From Chionoecetes opilio (lineage: Eukaryota; Arthropoda; Malacostraca; Decapoda; Majidae), in contig JACEEZ010007182.1 of NCBI GenBank assembly GCA_016584305.1, positions 260,001 through 324,000 on the forward strand: DNA of 64,000 nucleotides, written 5' to 3'. The position numbers and the translations under genes were made by a program. The notes under the pieces are model-generated. The model had not been told where the DNA came from, made no database searches, and was given only the letters and a program-made list of their open reading frames with translations. Below, piece after piece: positions 31,970 to 44,215 of this stretch. How positions within the stretch are numbered: position 1 is the first letter of the stretch; every line of letters begins with the position of its first letter.

Positions 31970-33390
31970 TGTGTTGCCAGGATTTTCCTATGAAGAAGTT
32001 TATACCTGGTGCCTTTGTCATTTGAATGAAATTAATTTGGTTATGATTTTTCATTGATTACAACTGAATTGAGAATTGAAACTTGTCTCATGACTTCACT
32101 ATTTGATTATAGTATGAACACTTCTCGCTGCGGAGAGTACTGAAATGGGGATGAATTTAAGGGGAAGGGGTAGGAGTTTAGGTTAAGGGGAAAGGGTATG
32201 AGTTAAGGGGAAGTGCTGCCACACCAGCTCAAGCGAGTAGTTCTCTGGTTTACTCCCTGAGCACGTTGAATATTTATATATTAGATTTATCTTGGTAGTC
32301 GTGGTTGATACTTAGAATTACACCGAGTAAGGCTGACTCTTTTGGAAGTGTGGGGAAGTATTATCCTAACACGCGGAATAATCACCTGGGATTTTTGCAA
32401 TAAACACAAGAACTATATTTGAAACATCATCCTATTTATTCACCATGAAACATTATTTCTGTTTGAGATCTTAGACACATACATAAACTCTAATCTGGAA
32501 CGGGCAAGCTCTTTAGAGCATAACCTTCCTCACAGAATCATTCTTAGAACTACCACCTATGTCCGTATCAACTGAGCACTATAGGTATACATGGAATATA
32601 TATATAGGAGAGAAAATGTGAGAGGAATGAGTTGGTGTGGGGATTCACTGTACCATGTGGCCTGGTTTCTGGAGAGGAAGGAGCGAGACACTCCCGTCGA
32701 AGCCTGGAGAGGAAGGAGCGAGACACTGGCCTCTCGTGGTAACTAAGGCAAGGTTGGGATGGGTAGGCGGGAAGAAGGGGAATGTTTGGATCCCCTGAAC
32801 GGCTTCCCCTGGAGGGATTATCAGCCCATGAATGACTTTAATTAACTAATGAAAAAAGTATACATGAAATGGCTGCCTATAATACAGTTCTTCAACTTTG
32901 ATATAGAAGAATTTAATATGTTTACTCTAATATCCGGGGAAAGTGTTATTTTCGTTCGTTCACGCATACGAACGCGTTTTGTTGAGAGACGAGGTAGTGG
33001 AGTCGAACCATAAATTTGGTCGACTTTTAATTTAGCAAATAACTCTATTAACACATCCATTTATGAACGTGATCTGTCACTATTGTGTCTAGTTTGAAGG
33101 ACATTAAGAATCTAGGAGTGTTCCTTGATCTGATAGGCGGGTGAGGGGAGGATGAAAAGCTTTGAATCCACTAGTTATCAATGATCGCGAAATAAGTGTC
33201 CCACGAATTTTGACTCGTATCCGGAATGTCGGGGGGGAGGGAGTGAGGGAAGGAAGGAAGATAGAAATGAGAATGAAAGAAGGAAGATAACTTTCACGAG
33301 AAACGAAAAGATTGAATTGCTTACGGACATAACCCGGGAATTGTATGATAGGAATTCCCATCCTATCTCTTCCGAATAACGGGCATTACA
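31970..33390 (-). mobile_element. LTR (right copy)
   Basis: 1421 bp, TGTGTTGCCAGGATTTTCCT to GGGCATTACA, followed by ACAG. It differs from the left LTR by a handful of small indels and substitutions (for example GGGGGGGG run length, TCACGAGA versus TTTCACGAGA). That indicates a fairly recent insertion. Confidence 0.88.
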
Positions 33391-33571
33391 ACAGCACAGA
33401 CATACCTCGTCATGTTCACTCTTGGTGTTGTTTAGGGCTGCGAGGATCCGTTGTGGAACCATATGAGCCCTGGTGATGTCCTATGAGGCTATCACAGGCG
33501 TGGTAGGTTCAGGAAGACTGGTAAGGCGGATGATAACGTGTTATCGTTCGCCGCTGTTGGCGAAATCATGT

Positions 33572-33925
33572 CAGTGCGAAATCCTGTAGACTCCTCCATT
33601 CATCTATCTTATTTCACTAATTTTACAGCTTAACTGCTGCCCCGATACACGTTACAGGCAACATCGAGTCACTAGCTTTCCATGAGAACACTTACAAGTA
33701 ATAATAGTTGATAAAATAATACATGATAAAAACCATACTCCTGTTCCCACAGCCTGACTGTTTTGAACGTGGATATTTTAAGCTTTTGAGTAACTATTAT
33801 TACTTGTAAGTGTTCTCATGGGAAGCTAGTGAGTCGATGTTGCCTGTAACATGTATCAGGGCAGCAGTTAACCTGTAAAACCAGTGAAATAAGAGCGATG
33901 AATGGGGGGGTCTACAGGATTTCGC
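33572..33925. mobile_element. hairpin element (~355 bp)
   Basis: The left arm GCGAAATCCTGTAGACTCCT...TCACTAGCTTTCCATGAGAA faces the right arm TTCTCATGGGAAGCTAGTGA...TCTACAGGATTTCGCG. TTACAAGTAATAATAGTT is inverted at AACTATTATTACTTGTAA on either side of the loop. Probably a MITE. Confidence 0.75.
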
Positions 33926-34333
33926 GAATTGATAATATTTCGCACAACACGTTTGTTTATAAAATGCATCGGACCATCGTACGTTTGGCAGTGTACCCGA
34001 AAGAAATGTTGAATGGCGAAATAATCAATATCTATCACGATTGATTGCACAAAATTGAAGTCATGTCACCATTATTTAGTTCGTTTACCTTCTCTTTGAA
34101 GGCAATATTTACCCATACACCCGACCTGATGCATTCCTCTAAATCATTGCATAGAGTGTTGTAGGACATATGGTCGAATACGTATATTTTGCCAACAATC
34201 CTCATTATATCCCCATGAATAATGTAAAACCCTTATATTTCCTTTGCGATAACCTATGTTGATCATGTCAACACTTAATTGTAGCTGGTTTGGTAGGGAA
34301 TAATGGCAAATAAGACTAGCCAGACCTCCTTGA
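33926..34333. other. spacer, nothing recognised
   Basis: Unique sequence before the right 7.3-kb inverted repeat. Confidence 0.4.
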
Positions 34334-34405
34334 CCCGGTATTCTAGCTCCGCGTGTAGTTCCCAGACGGCCACCAGATGACAGATCGAGCTCAGTAAGGA
34401 AGTCT
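34334..34405 (-). repeat. right inverted repeat enclosing 7.3 kb
   Basis: Inverted copy of 27080-27152 (TATTCTAGCTCCGCGTGTAG...CTCAGTAAGGAAGTCTAT). Confidence 0.75.
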
Positions 34406-34550
34406 ATTCTTTCCTGTTTTTTATTTCAATGACAGTGATTAAACTACATTGAACTAAACAACTAAATAAAGACCCAGGCAGCAAGAAGAAATACGTCAGG
34501 GAGTGCCATTGAAAAAGGCCAGACTCCCGACCAACAACTGAACCAGTAGA

Positions 34551-34595
34551 GAGCTTACCGAGAGGTGTCACTCGGGCCGCGCCATTTTGGATTTT
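34551..34595 (+). repeat. left inverted repeat around the GGGTGATGG minisatellite
   Basis: GAGCTTACCGAGAGGTGTCA...CGCGCCATTTTG, inverted at 35930-35980. The pair brackets about 1.4 kb. Confidence 0.7.
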
Positions 34596-34623
34596 GAACA
34601 GGTGGCGCCGCTATGCGGATGGT

Positions 34624-34686
34624 GCAATCCAAGGATAGTATATAGTATATAGTATATAGTACATAGATACTATATACTATCCTTGG
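34624..34686. repeat. perfect ~60-bp palindrome
   Basis: CCAAGGATAGTATATAGTAT runs through a TAGTACATAGATACTA centre back to ATACTATATACTATCCTTGG. Confidence 0.85.
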
Positions 34687-34697
34687 TGCAATCCGTC

Positions 34698-34960
34698 AAA
34701 AGTGTCACAATGCTTATATCATTACTGTGCACGGTGTTGTGCCTTTTCAATACCCTAAGATGCAAATATATGTAGTATTACGTTAAAAGAATGAACTGAA
34801 GTGGTTACAGGGTTCCCAGACTTGGGAGTTTCCCCTAAATTTTGGGGGGGTCAAAAGTGTCAAAATCCTTACATCATTACTGTGCACGGTGTTGTACCTT
34901 TTCAATACCCTAAGACGCAAATATATGTAGTATTACGTTAAAAGAATGAACTGAAGTGGT
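34698..34960 (+). repeat. direct duplication of ~106 bp, 155 bp apart
   Basis: CATTACTGTGCACGGTGTTG...ACGTTAAAAGAATGAACTGAAGTGG occurs at about 34698-34803 and again at 34853-34958 with a few substitutions. The start GTCAAAAGTGTCA precedes both. Confidence 0.85.
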
Positions 34961-35094
34961 ATTGATGGATGTATTTTTTTGTTATTACACCTTTTGTTCC
35001 TTTTGTATTTCATACCGAAGCCCCGGCGGTCATTCCAATAAATTGTCTCCAATCTCAATACCCTCCCCCCCCCCACACCATTTTGTTTTTGGTG

Positions 35095-35672
35095 AATCAA
35101 AATGGGTGGGTGGTGATGGGTAATGGGTGAGTGAATGGGTTGGGGTGATGGGTAATTGGGTGGGGGAATGGGTTGGGGTGATGGTAATGGGTGAGGGGAA
35201 TAGGGGGGGGTGAGGGTAATGGGTGAGTGAATGGTTGGGGGTGATGGGTGAGTGAATGGTTTGGGGGGTGATGGGAAATGGGTGAGTGAATGGGTTGGGG
35301 GTGATGGGAAATTTGGGTGGGGGTGATGGTAATGGGTGTGGGGTGATGGGTAATGGTGAGTGAATGGGGGGGGGGGATGGGTGGGGGTGATGGGTAATGG
35401 GTGAGTAAATTTGGCTGGGGGGTGATGGGTAATGGGTGAGTGAATGGGTGGAGGGTGATGGGTAATGGGCGAGTAAATGGGTTGGGGTGATGGGAAATGG
35501 GTGATTGATTGATTAATACCAAAAAGGTGAATGGGGCCAGACAAGGAAATGGGTGAGCAAATTTTTAATGGTGTGTGGGGGTGAGGGGTTTAATGGGTGA
35601 GTGAATGGGTGGGGGGTGATGGGGTAATGGGTGAGTGAATGGGTGTGGGGTTTGATGGTAATGGGTGGGGGG
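35095..35672 (+). repeat. purine-rich minisatellite (GGGTGATGGGTAATGGGTGA family)
   Basis: Irregular tandem copies of a 26-32-bp unit built from GGGGTGATGGGTAATGGGTG and AGTGAATGGGTTG. Proline-rich open frames on the minus strand are artefacts. Confidence 0.9.
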
Positions 35673-35929
35673 AATTCCCCCTTCTTTGATTCCTTATTTC
35701 TTTCCTCGTCAGTTCCTCTTCTGACTCTCTTCATCCCTCCAATTTCTTCCTTACTCCTTATTCCTCCTTTCCTTCTCTCATATCTCCTTCCTTCCCTCTC
35801 TCCCACCTTCCATTATCACCAAAAAGAGGAGCGATTCTCCTTCTATCTGCACGGGCGACTGTCAGTGCGTGCACCAACCAGAGAGCTCTCTGCACCACCC
35901 GCTAGGATCGCTGCCGTCCATGAAATCAA

Positions 35930-35980
35930 AATGGCGCGCCATGTTAAAACACCCGAGTGACACCTCTCGGTAAGCTTTCT
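35930..35980 (-). repeat. right inverted repeat around the minisatellite
   Basis: CAAAATGGCGCGCCATG...CACCCGAGTGACACCTCTCG GTAAGC, the partner of 34551-34595. Confidence 0.7.
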
Positions 35981-36934
35981 GACTGAACTGTGATGTTAGG
36001 CGTATTTTGTGAAGACATTTACTAAGCAGAATTATACTTCTTTAAGCTCCGCCCACTTTTTTTCTACTCTTTTGAGTGCACTGCTAACCGACATGATACA
36101 CTCTCTGGAGTAAATTTTACTTTTCTTCGGAAAAAATATACAATTTTGGGTGTGGGTGGTGCTTTCAAGATCCTGGCGAATCAGAGCGCGCGCATGCATC
36201 CAGTCTTTTCTCACATCGCCCTGTAAATGTTTATATTTTCCATTAATTCTCATCTCATTCAGTATTCATAGCATAAAGATCATATGCAAATAATACTGTT
36301 TTCAATTAGGCGTATGTAAGGGCGAACCAGCACCTACAGGCGATTGAACAGCGGTTCCTCCTTCCACCCCTTGGTTTTCTGTTCGTGGCTTCGAGCAGGA
36401 CTGGTTCGGTCACCGGTGGGGGTCTTCTTCACGTCCTGACGTCTGCTTCGTGCACCAAGTCTCGAAGCCCTCTGTGGGGAGATGCTCGAAAGAGTTACGG
36501 GCCCGTAAGTATTACCCTAGGGGACTTTTACCTCGTAGCGCCTCTACGGGAGATGCTCAAACCGTTTTCTCACTTGCTATGAGACCGCGAGGCTAAGGGT
36601 AGTCGGGAGTACCCTTAACTCCCTACGGGAGTGAAATTTGAAGCGACAAAACATCAACAAACAATAAAATACAAGTTGTATCACTATATTTTATGTTTAT
36701 TTTGTATTATAGAGCCATTTCATGCTTGCCTGTTTGAAATGTGATGTGTTTATTGCATCATTGACTCCATATATATCATATTTAACATACAATACCTATA
36801 CTTGTAATAAATTCATATTAGGGCAAACCTAATATATTAAATAAATATATCGGTCGACTTCTTGAATCAAAACGTATAGTTCATCATACAAGTTTGGCCG
36901 CTATAATGATGCGGTGGTGGTGGTGTCAAATGTC
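35981..36934. other. spacer with possible dispersed repeat at 36330-36640
   Basis: The 36330-36640 segment is GC-richer. It has repeated GGGAGATGCTCGAAAGAG / GGGAGATGCTCAAACCG phrases and ends with CTACGGGAG inverted relations. It might be a SINE, but no A and B box pair could be supported. The rest is AT-rich. Confidence 0.35.
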
Positions 36935-38365
36935 TGACGTAGCCTACTGATGTATGCAGATGATGTGGTGATCCTTAGTGAAAACCACAATGAGCTACAA
37001 GAGATGCTGAATGCTGTGACTGAGTAGGGAAAAGGGACTTAAACTTTTAGGCTCAGTAAGGAGAAGATCAAGTGTTGGTGGTGAATGGGGATGACTCTGA
37101 TGATGACAGGATTTGGATGGTGGGTGGGAATGAAATAAAGAGAACGAAAGAGTACAAGTATCTGGGTATTTGGTTGGATGATAAAGGCTGTGAGAAAACT
37201 AAACATGAGAGGATAGCTAGTAAGCCAACCAGTGGGTTGGAAGGCTAGGCAGTGTGGCAAGATGTGGGGCCCAAACAAGTATGAAGTGGTGAGAGGACTA
37301 TGGAAGGTGTGGCAGTCCCTAGCATTATGTATGGCCTGGAAAACAATGGTGTGGTCTAGGAAGGAGGTTGGACAGATTGGAAGTAACACAAAAACAAAGC
37401 AGGCAGAATAGCATTAGGAGCAAATAGGTATGTGGCAGTGGAAGCGATTAGAGGAGACATGGGATGGAGCACGTTCAAAGAGAGGATAGCAAAGGCAGGA
37501 CTGAGGTACAGAGCTAGACTTCAACGAATGGATGACAGCAAATGGGCAAGCAAGGTTTGGGACTGGAATATGTATGGGAAGTGGATAAAAGACTCGTAAA
37601 GTGGAAAGATGGCCCAGGTGAACTGGGAATGTTTGTGCCCAGGAGTGATGAGACATGGGAGTATGGCTGTATGCAAAAAGGAATAAATAGGAGAGGGGAA
37701 GAGAAAGGAAAGAAGAATGGCTGAGGGGAATGAGTGAGAAATCAACACTGGAATGGTAGCTACAGGAGAAAGGACCAGCCACGGTATGAAAGGTTCTATG
37801 ATGGTGGCTATGGAGGGACCTACTCTTCAGAGCCAGGACAAGTCGCTGGAGGAAAATAGTCGTATGTACAGATGGAAGAATGATGGCAGCAAGGTGTGTG
37901 AGATGTGTGTGACAGGAGTGGATGAAACCGTGGAGCACTTGATGCTGGAATGTGACGGTATGAGTATGCTAAAAACACAGATGTTGGAGGTAGTGGTAGG
38001 AGAGGTCGGAGTGGAAGAAGGGCGAGAGATGAGAGACGGAGAGTGGAGATGGGAGTACCTGCTGGGGTTGTGTGCTGAGTGGAGGAGTGACAGTCGTGTG
38101 ATTGAGAGTGTAAAAGAATTCTTGGAGAACTCTTGGAGAGCACGTAGGAGAGAGCATGAGAGGCAGGGGCCCCTCAGGATGGGGGACCCCGTATGAATGT
38201 GATGCAGAGAGAGGAAGGAGGGGAAAAAGAAATCCCTAGTTTTGCTTCCCCCTTTTGCTTCTCTCCCAACAGATTACGTGTGTGGGAGAACCCCGGGAAA
38301 CCAAAGGCTTCACTGACAGCATCTGCTGGGTGACTCCAAATCAAGATCAAGATCAAGATCAAGGT
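36935..38365 (+). mobile_element. APE-type LINE, 5'-truncated copy
   Basis: Starts inside the reverse transcriptase at the catalytic LMYADDVVILSE (36950-36990). It runs through the DLLFRARTK-like block and the CEMCVTGVDETVEHLMLEC zinc motif to the 3' UTR and (GATCAA)n tail. Frame broken by numerous 1-base indels. About 95% similar by eye to 23697-24515 in the shared part. Confidence 0.83.
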
Positions 38366-38369
38366 GGTC

Positions 38370-39479
38370 AAGATACATAATCAGTTCAAAAATCAGTAAA
38401 CAACTGAAAAAAATGATAGGTAAACATCAAGTTTTGGAACATACAGTGGACGAGATGGGGCCCGATAGGTTAAAAGGCAGGACAAGGAAAGAAAGTTTGA
38501 AGACCGATTTGAGTCACATGGAGGCAAAATCAGTCTATTTAAATGAAGTAATAGAAAGAAACTCGGAAGGCACCCCATAGCCTGATGAATGGGCCCTCGG
38601 AACCTTGGAAGAAAAAATGATAAGCCTCGAGGATAAGATAGAGTCACATATCAAGGATAATGTAATGAAGTTGGGGAAATATTGCTGAACTGAAAACCAA
38701 GGTACAAGATGAAATGAAAGAACACGTTGGGTTCATCATAAAAGGGAAATGTTCTATTGGCTGAGGCAAGGAAAGTTTATGAGAACATTAAGAATGACAC
38801 AAGAAAACAAGCAAGTGGGGATGAAGTGATTCAGCAAACAACTCAACAGATCCAGAGCAGACTAGAATCGAAAGGACAATATATTATGTATGACGTACAG
38901 GAGGAGATTCTGACGGGTATGAATTTTGCAAATCAGAAAGGAAAAAGAAAGCATGCCCAGAATGTGTTTTTTGAAATATGTAATGAGATTGGGTTGACCT
39001 GTTATGATAGTGATCTAATCCACATAAATAGAATTGGAAGATACAATGGACTGGTTGATGACAAAGGTGAGGCAATAAGAGCCAGGCCCCTTTACTTGTG
39101 AAAGTAAACAGTGGATTGAAAGAAAGGATCATGAGAAATGGATTTGGTTAAAGAAAGCAAAGAAAGTGGTGTACAAACACGTTAGGGTGGCACACGACAT
39201 GTCAAAGGAGGAGCATCACAATGCAAGACACTGAGGGAGGAAGCAAAAGCCAAAAATGAAGCTGAAAAGAACACAGATTTTTTTACATAATCAGGGGAAA
39301 TCCTTGGAGCGACGAATACAAAGAGTGAAGAGGAGAGAGGTGAACCCGGAGCCAATAACAGCACCGAGGAATGCGGCAGAAGGAGGGGCCGCACAAGCCC
39401 AACAGGAACTAGCCGAAATCAAAATCACTTGGGGAGACGAGGACAGACAAAAGACACCACCCAGGCGAGAGAATACATA
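38370..39479 (+). pseudogene. LINE ORF1 (coiled coil plus RNA-binding-like domain), frameshifted
   Basis: Begins right after the (GATCAA)n tail of the previous LINE. In shifting frames: a coiled coil (LEEKMISLEDKIESHIKDN, ELKTKVQDEMKEHV), then EICNEIGLTCYDSDLIHINR, VDDKGEAIRARPLYL, KKVVYKHVRVAHDMSKEEH and a basic C-terminus to TAA at 39477-39479. The layout matches LINE ORF1 proteins that bind the element's own RNA. At least four frameshifts or stops. Confidence 0.65.
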
Positions 39480-42400
39480 AATTTTTGGATGTAAAAATGT
39501 GAGGGGTTGGGGTGTTGGTAAATATGAGGATGTATGCAAGGAATTGAGTGAATGGAAAATTCGAACTAGTTGGTGTGACTGAAACCCCCATTTAAGAGAA
39601 AATGTACGAATGCATGATAGTGAGTATGAGATGATTGGAAAAGGACGAAAGAAAAAAGAGAAACTAGGAGGAGGGGTTGCCTTTCTTCATAGAAAGGAAG
39701 GAAACCTTAAAGTAGATGAGATAGACGTGGGTAATAGTGCTATGAGTGAGGATTTTTCTGGCTGCTAGAGTAGAAGTTTTGGGTCAGAACGACAAGGAAA
39801 AAAAGTTTATATTTATTGTGGTATACATGACGGTTGAGGGTGATAGAGCAGGGAGAGAGAATAGAAAGAAGTAACAACATTATAAAGAAGATTTTTAGAG
39901 GGCCATGCCGGAGAGAGTGTGATGGTTATGGGGGTTGAATGCACATCTGGTATGCTAGGAGAGCAAATAAAACAAAATGGAGAAATGCTTGCTGAATTTA
40001 TAGATGAGTTAGAGTTAGAAAACCTGAATGAGGACTGTGGGAGAGGGTCGAGTGACGTGGAATGCAAGAAACCAAGAGAGTGCAAATTTATTATGTGTTT
40101 GGGGAATGGCAAAATGCGAGGAAGGTGTTGCTCGAATGTGGATAGATGAAGAGGGAAAAAATTTATATTGTGTCTGATCATAATATGCTTGTAGTGGACT
40201 GTATGAAGTGGAATAAAATGAGCCAAAAGTAAGGACGGTGAAGAACAAATGGAGGTTGAGAGATGCAAATGGGAAGATTTTCAAGTGGTGTCTGAGTGGA
40301 GATGTGGACAGAGAAAGAGTACAGGAGGTGAATGAGCTAAATGAGAGGCTAAACGGAAAAAGTGAGGAGCGCGCACTTAAAAAATAGGTTTATTAGAAAA
40401 AAATGGAAGAAAGAGAGTAATAAACCATGGTGGAATGAGGATATTAAGAGGCAAGGAAGGAACGAAAAAGGTTAAACAGGAAATGTAGAGGGTTAAAGAA
40501 AAGGAGGCAAGAAAGTGAAGAAGCGGAGGATGAATACCAGAATGCATGGACAGAATATGTGAAACAGCAGCGACTAACAAAACGAAAAGTAAGAGATGCG
40601 AAAGTTATGTGTGACAGGAGTAAGATCCGATCCCCAAAAGAGAAAGGACTTGCAGGTGGGCGTGGTGGTAAAAGATTCATGAGAGGGGAAAAGATGGCTG
40701 GGAATGAAGATGTGAAAGCATTGAAAGTAAATGCTGAATGTGTAACAGATGAGACAAAAATCAAAGAGGTTATAAAAAAATTTTGGGAGACATAGGAGGC
40801 GTGGGTGAAATCTTTGACGTAAGACCAGAATGTATAACGTTTTGGGAAAAAAAAGATGCGGAAGAGTTGAATTAATGGATTAGCAGGGATGAAGTAGAGA
40901 AGTGTGTAAGGAGGCAAAAGAATGAAAAAGCACAGGCCCGGATGAAATACCATATAGAATGTACAAGAATGGGGGTGAGGTGGTGATTGACAGGATTTAC
41001 TGACCTATTTAACCGTGTGTGGGAAGAAGAAAGGGTGCCTAGAAAATGGAATGAATGTAGAGTAACCCTATTGCATAAAGGAGGATACAAGAGTAAGAAT
41101 GAATTGAAGAACTATATACCAATAGCCCTAATGAATACAGTAGTAAAGTTTTTAGTGCAGTGTTGAAGGAAGGTTGTTAAATGGTTGGAGAGAGCTATGG
41201 TGTTAGGTGAGGAGCAAATGGTTTTCGAGTGGATAGGAGGGCAGAGGACAACATGTTTGTGGTGAATGAAATAATTGAAAAGAAGGAAAGGGAGGGAAGA
41301 ACACTGTACCTTGGGTTCCTAGACATTTAGAAAGGCCTATGAAGAGTAAACAGAGAAATGTTATGCAGGTTTGGAAAAGGTTGGGTTGAGCCAAAAAATA
41401 GTGAACCCTAGTGAGAAGCATGTATGAAGACACTAGAGCAAAATATAGGCTAGGTAGTATAGAAACAGAATGGGTGAGGAGTGAGAGAAAGGGGTTAGGC
41501 AAGGATGCATCTGTCCCCAACCTTGTTTAGTTTGTATACTGAGGAACTGGCAGTAAAGGGTGAGAAGAATGGATGCAGGAGTGAGAGTAGGAAATGACAA
41601 AATAAGCTTGTTAATGTATGCAGATGATATGGTAGTTATGAGTGAGTCGGCCGAGGAACTCCCGACCTGTTAGATGTGGTGAATGAGTATGGGAGAGACT
41701 TTGGAGTAAAATTTAGCCGTGAGAAAAGTAAGGTGATGATAGTAAATATAACAGAGGATGACAGAAACGCTACGAGACTGGGAGAAATGAATTGGGAAAA
41801 AACTAGTGAATACAGTAAGGCTACCTAGGGATGTGCATTAGTTTCCAATGGATTGTGGAAAAGCAAAGGCTGAAAAAAATCAGCCAGGCCAATCAGTGGG
41901 TTGGGCGACTTTGGGGGTGTGGCAAGGATGAGGGCAAGCAAGTATGATGTGTTGAGGGAAGTGTGGAAAAGTGTGGCTGTCCCAAGCATTATGTATGGGA
42001 TGGGAGGTGATTGGGATGGAATGGAGTGAATAGAGATTTGGAAGTGGGACAAATAAAGTAGCAAGAATGGCACTGAATGCACCCAGATATGCAGCGACTG
42101 AAGGTTTAAGAGGTGACAGGGGTGGAGTACATTTAGGGAGAGACATTCGAAAGCAACACTCAGGTTTTAAATCAACTGGAACGAATGAGGACACAAGATT
42201 GGCACGAAAAGTTTATTTGTGGAGTGAATGTAGTAGTAAAATGGGGAAGCGATGCCCAAAAAATGGTGAAAAAGAGTGGATTGCGATTTTGGTGGATGTA
42301 TCAACTGATAGGGTGGAAGACCGAATGTAATTGAATGGAGGGTGTTGAATGGTGATGAAGAAGGCCTTGAGTGGGATGTGAGAAAGTGGAAAACTGAGAT

Positions 42401-42975
42401 CGATAGAGTAGTGAAGTATGTGGGGCTGAGTAAGTGGAAAAATGAGATGGAGCAAAAGAAAACACTAGAATGGTATAAGGAGAAAGAGGCACCACGTATG
42501 AAAGTGGGGTATGATGGAACCCGGGGTGGCGACCTTCTCTTCCAAGCCAGAACACAGTGCTTAGATGTTTAAAAGCAAGGAACTTAGATGGTCCGAGTCA
42601 GGCAGCAAAGTGTGCCAGATGTGTACATGGGTGAGGATTGAAACAGTGGAACATGTGATACTAGAATGTGAGAAGTATAGCGGGGAGAGAATGGAAATGA
42701 TGCGGGTGGTTTTTGACTGAAATGGGAGGTGACATGAAGAGGTGGTTGAAAGGACAGGAAGAGAATGGATGTTATTACTGCTGGGACTGTGTGGTGAGAC
42801 AATGGACGGATGATTGAGACAGTGAAAGAGTTTTTGGAAAGATGGGTATTTTGAGAAATAGACAATAGACTCTACAGCCCTAAAACAAGAACAAGAACAA
42901 GACTACAGGAGTAGCTGGTTTAAAGCCTGGCCTATGAAGAAAAGGCCCTGTAACATCAAGATCAAGATCAAGGTG
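39480..42975 (+). pseudogene. LINE ORF2 (APE endonuclease + reverse transcriptase), frameshifted, with 3' tail
   Basis: Endonuclease pieces: LVGVTET (39560s), then KKEKLGGGVAFLHRKEGN (39650s) and VMVMGVECTSGMLGEQI (39918), where the normal motif is GDxNAH. RT pieces: EKAQARMKYH and PYRMY-like (40930s), then NELKNYIPIALMN (41100s), VRQGCICPQ-like (41490s) and the catalytic LMYADDMVVMSESAEE (41610-41660). The CCHC zinc segment CQMCTWVRIETVEHVILEC lies at 42607-42670. The tail is (CAAGAA)n and then ATCAAGATCAAGATCAAGG at about 42957-42976. Reading frame changes many times, so it cannot be active as sequenced. Confidence 0.75.
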
Positions 42976-43039
42976 GCGACCCACAAACTGCGCGGCGGCT
43001 GACAGAAATAGCCCCTCCAGGGTTTTTATAGAGCTCAGT

Positions 43040-43165
43040 GGTTCCTCCTCACAACACCACCACAGCCTCCAGGACATCACCACCAGAGCTCCCAGGGTTC
43101 CTCCTCAAAACCACACACAGCCTGCCAGGACATCACCACCAGGGCTCGCAGGGTGGTCAAGTCTG
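43040..43165 (+). repeat. 58-bp direct duplication
   Basis: GGTTCCTCCTCACAACACCA...ATCACCACCAGAGCTCCCAG is followed at once by a second copy (GGTTCCTCCTCAAAACCACA...). Confidence 0.75.
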
Positions 43166-43390
43166 GCTGGGTTCGCATCTGCCCCCTATCTTGTGTTTTC
43201 TGTCACCCACTGAGTCATCGTGTTTTTCATTGTCAGCCTCAACACTCCAGCCACAAAACTTCTCATTTCCCCCTTCAAAGGTCTAACTTTTTATTCCTTG
43301 ACTAAAAAATGTCCCCCAGCATCCCTTTTTCTACTCTGATTTTTATATTTCAATAGTTATTTTCTAGTGTTTGCCCGCCCCACCGAAATA

Positions 43391-44215
43391 TGCCAAAACC
43401 TGGTTTTGGCATAATAATAAAAACCTTTTGGCCCCCAATCAAAACCTTTCTGAGCGCCATCTGGCGAGGACAATGCAACCCTCGAATGATTACAAACCCT
43501 TTTCCATGAAAAATTTTAATATATATCAAAGTTATCCTCGATCAAAAGGAAAAATGGGGGAATATAAATTGAAACTTTTGCCCAAATCGTGAGGGGCACG
43601 ATCAGGGGATGCTGAACATGCATGTGACTGCATGAACAATATTCATGGTTTTTGTATAAAAGAAAAAACAAGTTTATTGCTATTTTTTCCTGGTAATCGA
43701 GGTATATCTTTGAATATATTTTTTTTATCAGGGATAAAATTCTGAGGGTTTTGGCATAACTTTGGGGGTTGGGGAAAACTTGTGGGGGTTTTTGGGCTAA
43801 AAATTTTTTGGTTTTTGTTTTTAAAAAGAATATCAGTTTATATGCTATTTTTCCGGGTAGATCGGGGTATATACCTTTTTTATTTTTTATTTTCTGAAAC
43901 ATTTTTTTCAAAAATTTTCTGAGGGTGTTGGCATACATTCTGGGGGTTTTTTGGCTAACTTTGGGGGTTTTTTGGCATAACAATATTCAGGGTTTTTGTA
44001 TATAAGAATAAAAAAGTTTATATGCTTTTTTTCCTGGTAGATCGGGGTATATACTTTGATTATATTTATTTATCATGGAACATTTTTGTAATACTTTGGG
44101 GGTTTCCCATTGTCCTCGCCAGATGGCGCTCAAAAAGGTTTTGTTTGGGGCCCAAAAGGGTTTTTTGATTACTTTTCCAAAACCCCATTTTTGGCATTTT
44201 GGGTGCCCCCCCCCG
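43391..44215. mobile_element. inverted-repeat element with ~170-bp internal tandem repeats
   Basis: The left end CCAAAACCTGGTTTTGGCAT...GCGCCATCTGGCGAGGACAA faces the right end TTGTCCTCGCCAGATGGCGC...CCAAAACCCCATTTTTGGCAT. Between them are three diverged copies of a 120-180-bp unit containing TTTTCCTGGTAATCGAGGTA and GGGGGTTTTTTGGC. Homopolymer lengths vary a lot between copies. Confidence 0.65.

Noticed and set aside
34933..35544. 203-codon proline/histidine-rich frame on the minus strand
   Set aside because: Complement of the GGGTGATGGGTAATG minisatellite.
36330..36640. Possible tRNA-derived SINE or tRNA gene
   Set aside because: GGTTC phrases are present but no A box, B box spacing or cloverleaf could be drawn.
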